From positions 238,561,475 to 238,625,474 of the forward strand of contig NC_066579.1 of the NCBI RefSeq assembly GCF_024323335.1: a DNA stretch of 64,000 nt, given 5' to 3'. This document shows positions 43,641-55,900 of this stretch, in pieces. Under the pieces are notes generated by a model that made no database searches, had not been told where the DNA came from, and worked only from the letters and a program-made list of their open reading frames with translations. The DNA comes from Lathyrus oleraceus (taxonomy: Eukaryota > Streptophyta > Magnoliopsida > Fabales > Fabaceae). How positions within the stretch are numbered: the first letter of the stretch is position 1; every line of letters starts with the position of its first letter. The position numbers and the translations under genes are program-made.

Positions 43641-44349
43641 ACTCAAATTACCTGTGATGTTTGTAAATAAATTCCTAAGTTCCTTGAAAACTAGGTGTAA
43701 AAGAGATGTTCATGAAAGCATGAATGCATAATTATGCCACAATCACAAACTTGGGGAGAGTTCAAAGGTTTAACATCAGGGGCATGAAGTTAGGTGGACA
43801 GGGTGACAACCGTCCCACAGGGTATATTCTATAGTTTTGGATGTTTCAAATAGTAACCAGGTTCTAGCAAAGTTCTCAGCATCATAAATCCATCTTTAAA
43901 ATATTATCGATTTAATGACTTACTCGTAGACAAATAATATTCTCAAGAGAACCTCATCTGAGTGTAGTATCGTGTATCAACCAAAACAGGCCTACGCCAG
44001 AAAGGTCACCATCCTAAAAGGCCAAGAGGGGTTAAAGTGTTCTAAGGTCTCTCTGAATCTTGGACTCCCAGGTCAAAAATAATAACTCCATTACGACTAC
44101 TTATAAGATATTAGTACCTCCAAAGGGATCTCATCTGAGCAGCGTTCTCATGCTAACCTCACAAGGCCTAACGCCATTAAGGTCAACATGATTATACCAC
44201 CATTCTAACTTAATTGCACTCAAGTCTGGGTAGGGGACTTATCTCAGCACACAGAGATCACCAAGCACCCACAAACAAAAACAACAAACAAAAAGCAATA
44301 ACATAAACACAGATAAACAAGCTAGGCTTAACCTACATAGAGCATGATT
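43641..44349 (-). other. Element C leader
   Basis: Untranslated leader on the minus strand. It shares with A and B a run around the phrase TCTCTTGAGAATAT (plus strand 43940-43955, inverted). No gene is supported. Confidence 0.65.
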
Positions 44350-44365
44350 CCCAGCAGAGTCGCCA
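44350..44365 (-). other. Element C primer binding site (tRNA-Arg type)
   Basis: Plus strand CCCAGCAGAGTCGCCA is the complement of TGGCGACTCTGCTGGG. It sits two bases from the LTR end, so it marks the 5' LTR side of a minus-strand element. Confidence 0.85.
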
Positions 44366-44745
44366 GCTGTTGCGGCGGGAAAAATTTAAGATTAAGCTAT
44401 GGATTAACTTAACTCATAAAAAGAAAGAGTCGCCACCAAACTTTATTGTTTCCAAAGGGAATGGGAAAAAGGTCGAACAAAACCCACAAAAAGATAAAAA
44501 CAAAAGAGAAATCTGGATACAAGGGTTGGTTATGCAAGGGGAAGGTATTATCACCCCTCACATCTATGGCATTCCATAGGAGTTACTTGCAAATCTATGT
44601 TTATGAAAAGGTTTGGTTGTTTGTTGATTGATTTAAATTTGAATAGACATTTTTTCGTATTTGAGTGGAAAACTCAACTTACTACCCACAAGTATGAGGA
44701 AATGAGGATTTGTACCATCTTGATATGGAGAACTTTTACTTGGAC

Positions 44746-44750
44746 TTTAT
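44746..44750 (+). repeat. Target site duplication of element D, left copy
   Basis: TTTAT, repeated at 52982-52986. Confidence 0.93.
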
Positions 44751-45889
44751 TGTTGGTTCTAAGAGTTGGCAGCAATTTTGGTAAAACAAAGAGTGTTCAC
44801 AAGATGCTGTATGTGATGTCTTAACATAAGATATCTATGTACCTGCTGGAGTTTAAATGGAAAACATAATTATGCAGGATTATTTCAGGATGTCATACAC
44901 GATGTCATGACATCTGATATTATGTACCTACTGGAAATTATAAAAGGAATTATGGAATTATGCAGGATTGTTCCAGGATGTCAGACCTGATGTCATGACA
45001 TCTTGTACACAGAACATTCAGTATGAATGTCTGGTGTTATGTGATTGCGCATTTAATGGCAATCTATGTATGATTGAAGATCTGATTTGCATGCGCATTC
45101 AATCATTGATTACAACCTGATTTACTTATTTTCCAAGGAGATCTAACCAGCTGTTATGAGAAGATTTAATTGGAAAATAGTTTTAGGGTTTTCAAGATGT
45201 CCAAGCCCAGCTGAATGCTTCTATAAATAGGACATGGAAAACCTGATTTTATACACAACCAACACTGAGCGAAATATTGAGAGAGAGTTAGGGTTTGTGT
45301 CTTGTTTAGTCGTGAGACTTGTAAGTCATTCAAGTCATCCTTAGATGATTGAATTGGTCTGATTTGTGGTTGTAATTTGTCACTCTAAAGCTTGTAAGCA
45401 AGAGTGTGTGTCTAGTTGATCAAAGCTGTGAAGCAAGATCAAGTGTGTGTCTACTTGATCAAAGTTGTTAAGCAAGATCAAGTGTGTGTCTTCTTGATTG
45501 AAACGGCTAAGTAAAATCAAGAGTGTGTTATTGAAAAGTGTCTTCTTTTCACAAGGAACTATTGTTTAAAATCACAGATGTGATTGAGGGGGGGGGGGGT
45601 GAGTGGGTTCTCATATCTAAGAGTGCTTAGGTAGAAATTGCACGGGTAGAGATTAGGTGAGAAAGACTGTAACTTATTGAAGTGTACGGAGAGTCTTTGA
45701 ACTTATTCTATTTAGTGAATTTCCTTCCTGGCTTGGTAGCCCCCAGACGTAGGTGAGTTGCACCGAACTGGGTTAACAATTTTTTGTGTCTTTTGCATTA
45801 CCATTCGATATCTTTCTTCTGTTTGTGTTACTCAGATATTAGTGTCGTGACATTACCTTCGACATCTCATATTTGATACCAGAATTTCA
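44751..45889 (+). repeat. Element D 5' LTR
   Basis: TGTTGGTTCT...ATTTCA. Two GATGTCATGACATC palindromes (44901-44914, 44989-45002), TATA box CTATAAATAG (45231-45240), four tandem repeats with periods 35-39 (45396-45540), and a 12-base G run (45588-45599; only 6 G in the 3' LTR). Confidence 0.95.
45231..45240 (+). promoter_or_regulatory. Element D LTR TATA box
   Basis: CTATAAATAG, conserved in the 3' LTR at 52318-52327. Confidence 0.7.
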
Positions 45890-45891
45890 AT

Positions 45892-45906
45892 TGGTATCAG
45901 AGCAGG
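45892..45906 (+). other. Element D primer binding site (initiator tRNA-Met)
   Basis: TGGTATCAGAGCAGG, two bases after the LTR, is the usual Ty1/copia site complementary to the 3' end of initiator tRNA-Met. Confidence 0.93.
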
Positions 45907-45956
45907 CATCCTGCTCTGGTCCTGGGTGAGATCTAGGGACAATACTTTCTGGTATA

Positions 45957-48900
45957 ATGGAGAGAGATGGAGGATCTGTTCACAGGCCACCAATTTTGGA
46001 TGGATCTAACTATGACTATTGGAAACCTCGAATGGTAGCTTTCCTAAAATCTCTTGATAACAAGGCTTGGAAGGTTATGTTAACAGGCTGGGTACATCCT
46101 GTAATTACTAAAGAAGGAGAAGCCACAACTGATAAGAAATCTGAAGAACAATGTTCTAAGGAGGAGGATGATCTAGCCCTTGGAAATTCTAAAGCATTGA
46201 ATGCAATATTCAATGGAGTAGACAAGAATATTTTCAGTTTGGTAAACAACTGTGAAATGGCTAAAGATGCTTAGGACATTCTCAAGACCGCTCATGAAGG
46301 CACCCCTAGAGTAAAGATATCTAGACTACAGCTGCTCACCTCCAAGTTTGAAAATTTAAGGATGAAAGAAGATGAAAATATTCATGAATTTCATATGAGT
46401 ATCCTTGAAATTGCTAATGCCTCAGGAGCCTTGGGAGAGAAGATGTCAGATGAAAAATTGGTGAGAAAAATACTCAGGTCACTCCCTAAGAGGTTTGCTA
46501 TGAAGGTGACTGCCATAGAAGAGTCTCAAGACATATCCAACATGAGAGTTGATGAGCTAATTGGTTCCCTCCAAACATTTGAGACGGGATTGAATGATGG
46601 TTCTGAAAATAAAACCAAAAGCATGGCCTTCATGTCAAACACAGAAGAGGAAAATAGTCAGGATGTTGATGAAGATTTGGCCAATGAAGTAGCAATGCTG
46701 GGAAGACAGTTCAACAGACTGTTGAATAAGATGGATGTAAGATCTAAGGCTAATGTCAAGAACATCTCATCTGACATCAGTAAATCCAATAATGCTGGAA
46801 GAAGAGAAAGGTCATATGATAAGCCCAAAGAAGGAAAAGATGTACAGTGCTATGAACGTGATGGGTATGGACACATTAGAACTGAATGTGGAACCTACCT
46901 CAAGAAGCAGAAGATGAGTCTTGCTGCCACTTGGTCTGATGAGAGTGAAACAGAGGAAGCTGCAAATCTTGTGACAGCATTGACAGGAAGATGGGGTTCT
47001 GATGAAGACTCAAGTGATGATGAAGTAACCTTTGAAGAGTTGGCCACTACCTACAGAAAGATGTGTCACACAAGTGTAGAGTTGTGTAAACAGGTTGAAA
47101 GCCAAAAGAAGGAAATAACTCAACTTGAGAATGAGAAGGTAGAACACTTGGAAACCATCTCCAAATTAAAAACAGAAGCAGTGGTTCTGAATGCCAAGCT
47201 AGATGAAAGTCAACAAGTTGAAAGCCAGAAGATAGTACAGCTGGAGAATGAGAAGGCAAACCATGTGGAAACCATCTCCAAGTTAAAAACTGAAGCTATG
47301 TTCTTGAATTCTAAACTAGAAGAGATGACCAAGTATGTAAGAATGTTAAACAATGGATCTGACTCCTTAGACAAGATTCTCCAAACTGGACAAATAACAG
47401 GAGACAAATCTGGCATTGGGTATAATGAATATAAGCCTGGGTGCAGTTACACTGGTTGCAAACCTCAAGCCAAACCTAAGTGCAGCCATAGTAAAAGCAA
47501 ACCTGTGATGTCACATCATATGTCACAACATCAGAGGAGAAGACAGCAGAAAGGGAAACACCAAATATGGAGATGTCATTACTGTGGGAAATTTGGTCAC
47601 CTAAAGCCCTTCTGCTATAAGCTGTTTGGTTATCCTAGCCCTGTTCATCATCAGACTCACTATCAACCCAGACCCAAACAGCATAGGCATGTCAACAAGA
47701 AGCAATGGGTTCCTAAGACTAATGTTACCAATCTAATAGCTCACATTCCCCTCAGAGTCTCAGCCAAAGAAAAGTGGTATTTTGATAGTGGATGTTCTAG
47801 ACACATGACTGGAAACAAAGACCTGATAACTAGTTTCCATCCTCATGCCATAAGCTATGTAACCTTTGGTGATGGAGCAAAGGGTGAAATCAAGGGGATA
47901 GGCAAGCTTGATTGTCCTGGAGTTCCTAAACTTGACAAGGTCCTACTGGTTAAGGGCTTGACTACAAATCTAATAAGCATTAGTCAACTATGTGATCAAG
48001 GTCTGAATGTTAACTTCCCTAAAACTGAATTTCTGATTACTAACAAAGGCAGTGAAGTGATTATGAAAGGAATCAGGACCAAAGACAATTGTTACATGTG
48101 GAGCTCTCAAATTGATTATTCCTCAAAGAGTACCTATGTCAAAGAAAAAAGGATGAAGATGAGTATATCTGCTAGAGGAACTCTCAAGAATGATGAAAGA
48201 CAAGTCTGTGGGAAATGTCAGACAAGGATGTCACACCAGAAGCTCAGACTTAACATCACTTCCAAAGGAGAAAAGCTCATGATGGCTCAAATAGATAGGA
48301 GGTTGGATCAGATGGGTGAACATGTTACTAGTCACATGCAGTCAGAAGTTGGAAAGAGCTTAGTTGGACTTAGGCTACAAGTCAAGCAGATAGAAGGGCC
48401 TATGTGTCTATCTCAAAGCAAAAGTGCAAAGAGCAATGTTGAGAAGATTGAGATGGAGAGTGAAAGGACACCTGCTCCTACGCATTTGAAAGATGAAAAT
48501 CGTGTTTATGCTGAAGATATAACAGATGGAAGTAGTTGTTCTCAACAGGGTTGGTTGAAACTACTGATGATTGCATACAATGTCACACTCGATGTCATGA
48601 CATTGTACTATGACAACCTGAATGCTACAACTATGTCCAAAAATCCTATTCAGCATAGCTGGACCAAGCACATTAATTTCTGGCATCACTCCATTAGAAA
48701 ATTTGTGGAAGACAAATTCATAGCTCTAAAGCATGAAATGCAATTAGCTGACAAGTTTGCAAGGGATTTGGATGATAATCAATTTGAATATGTAAGAGGG
48801 AAATTAGGGATTTGGATTCTTGTGAAATTATGGCAATTAAAGTGGAGTGGAAAAGGAAATAAAAATAGTGTCTGCCCATTTAAAAGAAAGAGCCACAATA

Positions 48901-49040
48901 ATGATGAATCATTACCTAGTATTGGAACTAGTATCTATGTCATTTCCACACGCTACCTAAACACAACTATTTCCATCTTCATCCAACTTCTCAGAGAACC
49001 TCTGCTAGGGCAAAGAAATTCTTTTCAAAAGTCCAACAAA
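45957..49040 (+). pseudogene. Element D gag-protease with integrase, RT and RNase H stubs
   Basis: Starts at ATG 45957 (PPILDGSNYDYWKPRM, the usual copia gag start). A TAG at 46272-46274 replaces what should be a Trp codon. From 46362 the frame is open for 1204 codons. Codon numbers from 46362: gag to about 400; coiled coil with an internal duplication (47092-47325); a first knuckle that lost one Cys (CYERDGYGH); an intact CCHC knuckle CHYCGKFGHLKPFC (405-418); protease DSGCSRHMTG (Asp 475). Then come short pieces: an integrase zinc-finger edge (CGKC, MSHQKL; about 620), an RT end (LRLQVKQIEG, LSQSK, RTPAPTHLK; about 670-710) and an RNase H end (QHSWTKHI, EMQLADKFA; about 720-815). The joints are deletions that kept the frame. 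Function as a Gag donor is possible only by readthrough or restart (inference). Confidence 0.88.
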
Positions 49041-50818
49041 ATGTCACAACATCCCTCATCATTTGGTTCAAAACCCTTTCATCATGCAAGGACTCCCTCC
49101 ATGGAGTTTCTAGATGAAGACGTGCTGGATGTTACTCCTCTTTGTGTGATACCAGGTGACGCCCCAGGCCCTTCTTCCATGGCTGGAAGTAAGCAAGGTA
49201 ACATTCCTGATAAATCTCCTCATCAAGATGACATGCACTATGTTAATCGTGCCATTAGGAACCTAGTAACTAGGATTCTAAATGAAGGGCATGCAGTCAA
49301 GAGTGTTTCTACCCCTCTGTTCAGAAGGGACCCCTCTCCTGAGGTGGAACCCCAAGCTGAGAAAGATGATGACTCATCTAGATCAGAAAAGGAAGTGGTT
49401 GCTGAGGGATTATGTTCTCTAGGTAAAACCTTACCTAGCAAGAAACCAGCAAATGTGTCTCATGAAACTGTTGAGAATATTATTGATCTGGAGGAAGAAA
49501 GTTCTGAGGAAGAAGATGACACCTTGGTTTATCTTGTGAAACCAAGTGTAGCAAAGAAACCGAGGACCAGAAAAGGGAAGATTGTGGCTGAAATGAGGAC
49601 AGCAAGAAGAATGAAAAAGGTTGCTGGTGTAGGACCCTCCAAATCTTGGAATAAAGTTGAGGTTAGGAAGAGGAAAGAAAGAGAGAGTTCTGACTCTGAT
49701 GAGGATGTCAAAGACGATGTCCCAGACATCTCCCCTGCTAAAAAGCAGGCAGTTAAGAAGTCTCCAGGCAAAGTGGCAGCTGTGCACTTAGACAATATCT
49801 CCTTTCATTTAGAAGATGGTGTTGTCAAATGGAAGTTTGTCATTCAAAGGAGGGTTGCTGTTGAAAGGGATTTGGGAAAGGAGGCTGTAGAGGTAAAGGA
49901 AGTGATGAATTTGATCAAGAATGTTGGACTAATGAAGACTGTGGTTGCTCTACCCCAATGTTATGAGGGGTTATAAAAGAGTTTGTTGTGAATATCCCTG
50001 AGGATATTTATGAAAAGAGCAGCAAGGAATTCTGCAAGGTTTTTGTAAGAGGTAGATGTGTGAGATTCTCCCCAACCATAATCAACAAGTTCCTAGGGAG
50101 AGGAACTGGTGGAAGAGTGGATTTAGAGACTACAGACAATGAGGTCTGTAGGACTATTACAGCTGGCCAAGTTAAGGAATGGCCTAGTAGGAATCACCTA
50201 TCAGCTGGCAAGCTAACTGTCAAATATGCCATCTTGCACAAGATTGGTTCAGCCAACTGGGTGCCTACTAATCATATCTCAACCATCTCAATTGGTCTTG
50301 GAAGAATCATTCATGCTATTGGAACCAGGATAAACTTTGACTTTGGAAGGTTTATGTTTGATCAAATTGTCAGACATGCCTCCACAAATGCAGTGAAGCT
50401 GCCCATTGCCTTCTCATCCATCATTTGTGGTATTATCTTGAGCCAGCAACCAGGCATTCTTAATACAAGTGACATTCCAAGCAGAAGAAAGCCCCCACTA
50501 TCCATTCACTACAAGTTGTTTGAGGGAAGTCATGTCAATGATATTATCATGACATCTGCCAGAAAGGAGCTTGCATCTTAGGGTAGCTTGATTGATCAAC
50601 TAAAGGAAACCTGCAAGGAACTGGATAATGGTATTAGGGTTGCCAAGGCAAGAAAAGAGGCTTTGGAGGTTCTTATTAGTAGCCTAGAAAAGGAAGAGAT
50701 GGAGAAGGCTGGTGAGACCAAAGATTCAGATGTCAATACCTCAAGTGAGAGGTTCAATGCTCAATCTAGTGGCAACTCTGATTCTGAAGGTGAAGATGAT
50801 ACTTCTTCCTCAGATTAA
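49041..50818 (+). pseudogene. Element D extra ORF (env-like position), frameshifted
   Basis: It continues the same frame from MSQHPSSF (49041). First comes an acidic and Lys-rich linker with SSEEEDD and KKPRTRKGK, low in complexity. A one-base shift near 49970 leads to the conserved part (49988-50581): FVRGRCVRFSP, INKFLGRG, NEVCRTITAGQVK, LSAGKLTVKYAILHKIG, NWVPTNH, LSIHYKLFEG. That part matches the plant domain often labelled putative plant transposon protein. A TAG at 50579 is followed by a coiled coil and an acidic tail (50588-50818). I see no signal peptide or clear membrane segment, so a true envelope role is not supported. Confidence 0.75.
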
Positions 50819-51835
50819 ATGGTAATGGTTCCCCCTGTGTTGAAGACTGTGTGAGGTATGTTGTGATGAAGATTGTTTTGGTGTGGCTATTGTGTATGCT
50901 GTTATGGAAGTTGGTCCCCCTGTTGTTTGGATGCTGAAGAATTTATTGTTTTTTTTTAAAATATATGTAATTTGTGGTAGTCCTTACTGATGCCTTTATG
51001 TAATATTTTGGGCTCTTAATGAGTTCCATGGATTTTTCATTATCTCAGCTATCACAGTTGTGTATGATGATGGTTTGTATCTCCTAACAATTATGTTTTA
51101 ACATGTTATATGTTATGACATCTGTGGTGACATTCTCTGTCAGGGTAATTGACATTTATTTTGTCTAATTGATCACCTTTGGTCAAAATTTTGACTAAAA
51201 AGGGGGAGAAGTGATATGTGGACCTGTGTGGAGATGTATGTGATGGTGTAGCTGAATAGATGAACAATGGTTTGTATCTCCTAACAATTATGTTTTAACA
51301 TGTTATATGTTATGACATCTGTGGTGACATTCTCTGCCAGGCTAATTGACATTTATTTTGTCTAATTGATCACCTTTGGTCAAAATTTTGACTAAAAAGG
51401 GGGAGAAGTGATATGTGGAGTTGTGTGGAGATGTATGTGATGGTGTAGCTGAATAGATGAATAATGGACAGCTATTATTGGAGGAGATGTGTTTGTTGTA
51501 AGACAGAATGTTGTTCTGTTTACAAATGTCAAAGGGGATGTCTGATGTGGTCCACAGGAGATGTTATGTAGTGCACATGTGATGTTGAAGCAGATGTCAG
51601 AATGATATTTTGACTGTTACAGGTGTTGTGGTTACAGGTGTTGTTATTATCAAAGAAGATGTTTGTGTTGAACAAATTTAGGGGGAGAAGGAGTACCCTT
51701 TTGCATTTATGTGTTTTACTAGTTGCTAACTAGTAATTCTGTGTTTGCTTCTGCTGCTATTTAAATTGCTGTTTAACTGCTGATAGTTTTATTGTGAACA
51801 AAAAGGACAAATATATGTTTTAGCCAAAATTTACC
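50819..51835 (+). other. Element D 3' UTR with a tandem duplication
   Basis: Non-coding. A unit of 197 bases is present twice (51071-51267, 51268 to about 51467), nearly identical. Each copy holds a second polypurine run AAAAAGGGGGAGAAG. The rest is T/G-rich. Confidence 0.8.
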
Positions 51836-51847
51836 AAAGGGGGAGTT
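51836..51847 (+). other. Element D polypurine tract
   Basis: AAAGGGGGAGTT directly before the 3' LTR start TGTTGG. Confidence 0.85.
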
Positions 51848-52981
51848 TGTTGGTTCTAAGAGTTGGCAACAATTTTGGTAAAACAAAGAGTGTTCACAAG
51901 ATGTTGTATGTGATTTCTTAACATAAGATATCTATGTACCTGCTGGAGTTTAAATGGAAAACATAATTATGCAGGATTGTTTCAGGATGTCATACACGAT
52001 GTCATGACATCTGATATTATGTACCTGCTGGAAATTATAAAAGGAATTATGGAATTATGCAGGATTGTTCTAGGATGTCAGACCCGATGTCATGACATCT
52101 TGTACACAGAACATTCAATATGAATGTCTGGTGTTATGTGATTGCGCATTTAATGGCAATCTATGTATGATTGAAGATCTGATTTGTAGGTGCATTCAAT
52201 CATTGATTACAACCTGATATACTTATTTTCCAAGGAGATCTAACCAGCTGTTATGAGAAGATTTAATTGAAAAATATTTTTAGGGTTTTCAAGATGTCCA
52301 AGCCCAGCTGAATGCTTCTATAAATAGGACATGGAAAACCTGATTTTATACACAACCAATACTGAGCGAAATATTAAGAGAGAGCTAGGGTTTGTGTCTT
52401 GTTTAGTCGTGAGACTTGTAAGCCATTCAAGTCATCCTTAGATGATTGAATTGGTATGATTTGTGGTTGTAATTTGTCACTCTAAATCTTGTAAGCAAGA
52501 GTGTGTGTTTACTTGATCAAAGCAGTGAAGCAAGATCAAGTGTGTGTCTACTTGATCAAAGTTGTTAAGCAAGATCAAGTGTGTGTCTTCTTGATTGAAA
52601 CTGCTAAGTAAAATCAAGAGTGTGTTATTGAAAAGTGTCTTCTTTTCACAAGGAATTGTAGTTTAAAACCACAGGTGTGATTGAGGGGGGTGAGTGGGTT
52701 CTCATATCTAAGAGTGCTTAGGTAGAAATTGCACGGGTAGAGATTAGGTGAGAAAGACTGTAACTTGCTGAAGTGTATGGGAGAGTCTTTGAACTGATTC
52801 TATTTAGTGAATTTCCTTCCTGGCTTGGTAGCCCCCAGACGTAGGTGAGTTGCACTGAACTGGGTTAACAATTGCTTGTGTCTTTTGCATTACCATTCTA
52901 TATCTTTCTTCTGTTTGTGTTACTCAGATATTAGTGTCGTGACATTACCTTCGACATCTCATATCTGATACTTGAATTTCA
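51848..52981 (+). repeat. Element D 3' LTR (1134 bp)
   Basis: Full-length match to 44751-45889, ending ATTTCA, followed by the TTTAT duplication. Palindromes at 51998-52011 and 52086-52099. Confidence 0.95.
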
Positions 52982-55900
52982 TTTATCACAAGTAAGTCTC
53001 AACATTCAAGTGGAAAATGTCAATCATTTCTCAACATATTGTAGAAGTATAGTGGTTTGCATCACTACAAGAATAGACTAATATCCAATCTTTTAAAAAA
53101 ATGGCTCTTAAAAGAAAGTGCACAAAGGCACAAAAAAAAGTTTGATGAAGTTTGTCTTTTTTAGAAGTTAAAAAAAGTTTAAGTATGCTTAGTTGTTTTA
53201 GCATTTATTAAGAAAATAAAATTTTTGGATCACTTGACCAAGTCAAGGTTTATTAAGAAAAGGTGTGAAGTTTGAAAATAAGAAGTTTTTGAAATAGGGA
53301 GAAGTTTTGAAAATTGAAGAAGTGGGAAGGAGAGGAAGAGATTATCCTAAAGCATAAAGTAAATGACATGAAATAAAAGGTCTCATTGTAAGGTAGCCCA
53401 AGAGGAAGTCTTTGTGTGTGCAAGTTTACTAACCATAAGATGGAGCAAGAATTTGACATTGGTCAAAACAAGCATTCCTATCCCTTTGGATTGAGCCACA
53501 AGATGAAAAACACATAAGCAGATGAATATCAAAAGATTCAGATGAACAACAAATCCATAAAGAAACATCCAAGTCTTGAATTGAAGATCAAAGGGTCTAG
53601 ATGGATCACAAAGTCTCAGATACCACTCCAAGCAAGGGAAAGCACTAAGTCCTAATCTCCAAAGTCCAAAATACTCCTCAAGCAAGGGCTAGTAACACAA
53701 AGTCCATAAGATCAAATTAAAGTTTTTTTAGGGTTTCAGTCATTTTATCATGTTTTTGTTCTTTTAAAATAAGAAAGCAAAACAAGCAAGAACTAAAAAG
53801 CAACAATGTAAATGACATGAATGTAAAGTGCATAAAGTAAATGTTAGGAGGTTAGATGTAACAAGTTAGTGATCAAGAGGTAAGCAATGTATGTGGCAAT
53901 CATGTTAGAGCGATGGTACAAAATCAAACTCTCAAAGCATGAAGTACAATTGTTCAAAACTCAAAGAAGAAAGAAGAGAACAAAAGGCAAAATGAATTCA
54001 AGCTCAAATGTTTGACTTATGATCCACTATAATGCAAGTCAAGGGACCCAAACATATGGCACACCTTAGGGATCATCTATCACTAACTCAAAGTGTCAAA
54101 AACATGATCAGATGATCACCTATCAACATATTAAATCAGAGAAGATTGAATCAACCTAAGAGACCGTATATGGATGACTTGGAATATAGAAGAATTGATC
54201 AACCAAGTCAACAACTCAAGCTAAAACATCAAGTTGCACAAAAATGAAACAAAAAAGATTTAAAGTTGATTAAAAAAAGGGAAATTAAAGAAAAAATTAA
54301 AATCAAGATTCAAAACATAAAAGAAATGGTTGAGAAAATTATGAGAAATCAAGAAAAATATGAATAATTGGATCTCAAAAGTTGTATGCAAAAATGTTTG
54401 AAAATGATCAAAAATAGAATGGAAAAGGAAAATTAAAGGAAAAATATCAATTAAATGCAAAACCGATTTTAAAAATTATGCAAAAAATATATATGATGTA
54501 AAATATTTTTAGGATTTTTTTGTAAAAAATTAGAGAAAAAATGAATTAGGGATCATTAAAAATTAAATCAAAAAATAAATGGAAATAAAAAATGAAAAAA
54601 TAAAATAAAGTAAAATATTTGAAAATGGTGCGCCAACGACTAGCACGCGTGTTTGGTTGGGATTGAGCCAATTTAAATGCTTGGAGCCAAGGCGTGCGCA
54701 TTGAAACTTTGTCTTCAACCTTGAGTTGATTTTGCACACTTCATGAACTCAGAGTTTTAAGCTCAAACAACACGCGTTTAAGCATCAACATCCATCATCA
54801 TTCATGTCTCTTTGCTTCAGAGTCATTGATGGGCTCTAAGGAAAGAGAATTTGCTCAAGAACATGAAGAACCTTAGTTCTTCAAAGTAAAATTAAATGAT
54901 GAATACTAAGAATAAGTTCCAGGTAAGTGAGGGCTTTTGATCAGTGAATCAAGACGAATACAATGGTAACTTGTTTTCTCGAAAATGTAACCCGTATCTA
55001 TCTTCCCTGTTGAAGCTTCAGAGGTAAACAATGGTGGATTTGAAAGTCTGGTTCCAAGGAGTTTCAAGCCATGGCAATGCTTCAGTCAACTTCAGAAGGT
55101 GTCGATGAGTGATTTTGAGCAAAGATTCTAAGCTAAAAGAGCTTGAATCGAAGAAATGGTTAACTAGTTTTTTGAGGTATCGAGTTCAAATGGTTTCAGA
55201 GTTTCTTTGGATGTCAAAGCTTGGAAATGAAGGTAAATGCTTCCTCTATTTATAGGGAATGAAGTGAGATCATAGTACGTGTAAAATGGAGGAAAATTCA
55301 TTTGAATTAGGTTAGAACTTTGGTGATTTTCCAAGCGTGTGAAATTAAACATGAAATCCGTGAGTTGATGATGAAACCAAGTCGATTTGCACTTGTTCAG
55401 GCGCGTTTTACTTTTCCAAAGAGGTTGCACATGTGCAAGTGGTCCCATTTTGAGATTAGCATGAAATTCGTGATCTGAAAATTGCGCAAGAAGCAGGGTC
55501 CATGGTACCATGTTTGAGCTTAGGCCAAATGAAATCCGCTCGTGCGTTTTGAGATATTCTTTGTGCCAAATGATCTCCTCATGGTGAAGAATCAAATGCA
55601 AAAAGAATAAAATCAAAAGGATGCTTGAGTTGAAAATGACATGGGTGGAAAGTTGAGGTTGTGACCTGAAAAATTCTAGGCCAAGCATTAGGTCAACCAA
55701 GTCTTGGGCCTACTTTTGTGCACACATGGGCATCTTGGCCTATTCCAAAATTAATGGACTTATAGGAAAAATTGATGTTTGAACCTTGAAGCAATGTTGT
55801 AGAGGGGTTCAAATGTGACATTTGGCTCAAAGTATATTAAAACATGTTGAGAAATGAGAGAGTTGTGGTGTTTGGACCAAGTGACATGCCATACTTGATT

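Larger units (their letters stand above)
44751..52981 (+). mobile_element. Element D: SIRE/Maximus-type Ty1/copia element, internally deleted (8231 bp)
   Basis: LTRs of 1139 and 1134 bp, exact TTTAT duplications, a tRNA-iMet primer site, gag, a protease motif, then only stubs of integrase, RT and RNase H, an extra ORF of the env-like position, a 3' UTR and a polypurine tract. An added ORF after pol is typical of the SIRE/Maximus lineage. With RT missing it is non-autonomous. By eye about 8 of the first 300 LTR bases differ, so it is younger than B. Confidence 0.93.

Noticed and set aside
49041..50818. A true viral envelope gene in D
   Set aside because: No signal peptide, clear membrane anchor or cleavage motif; the conserved part matches a plant transposon-associated domain.
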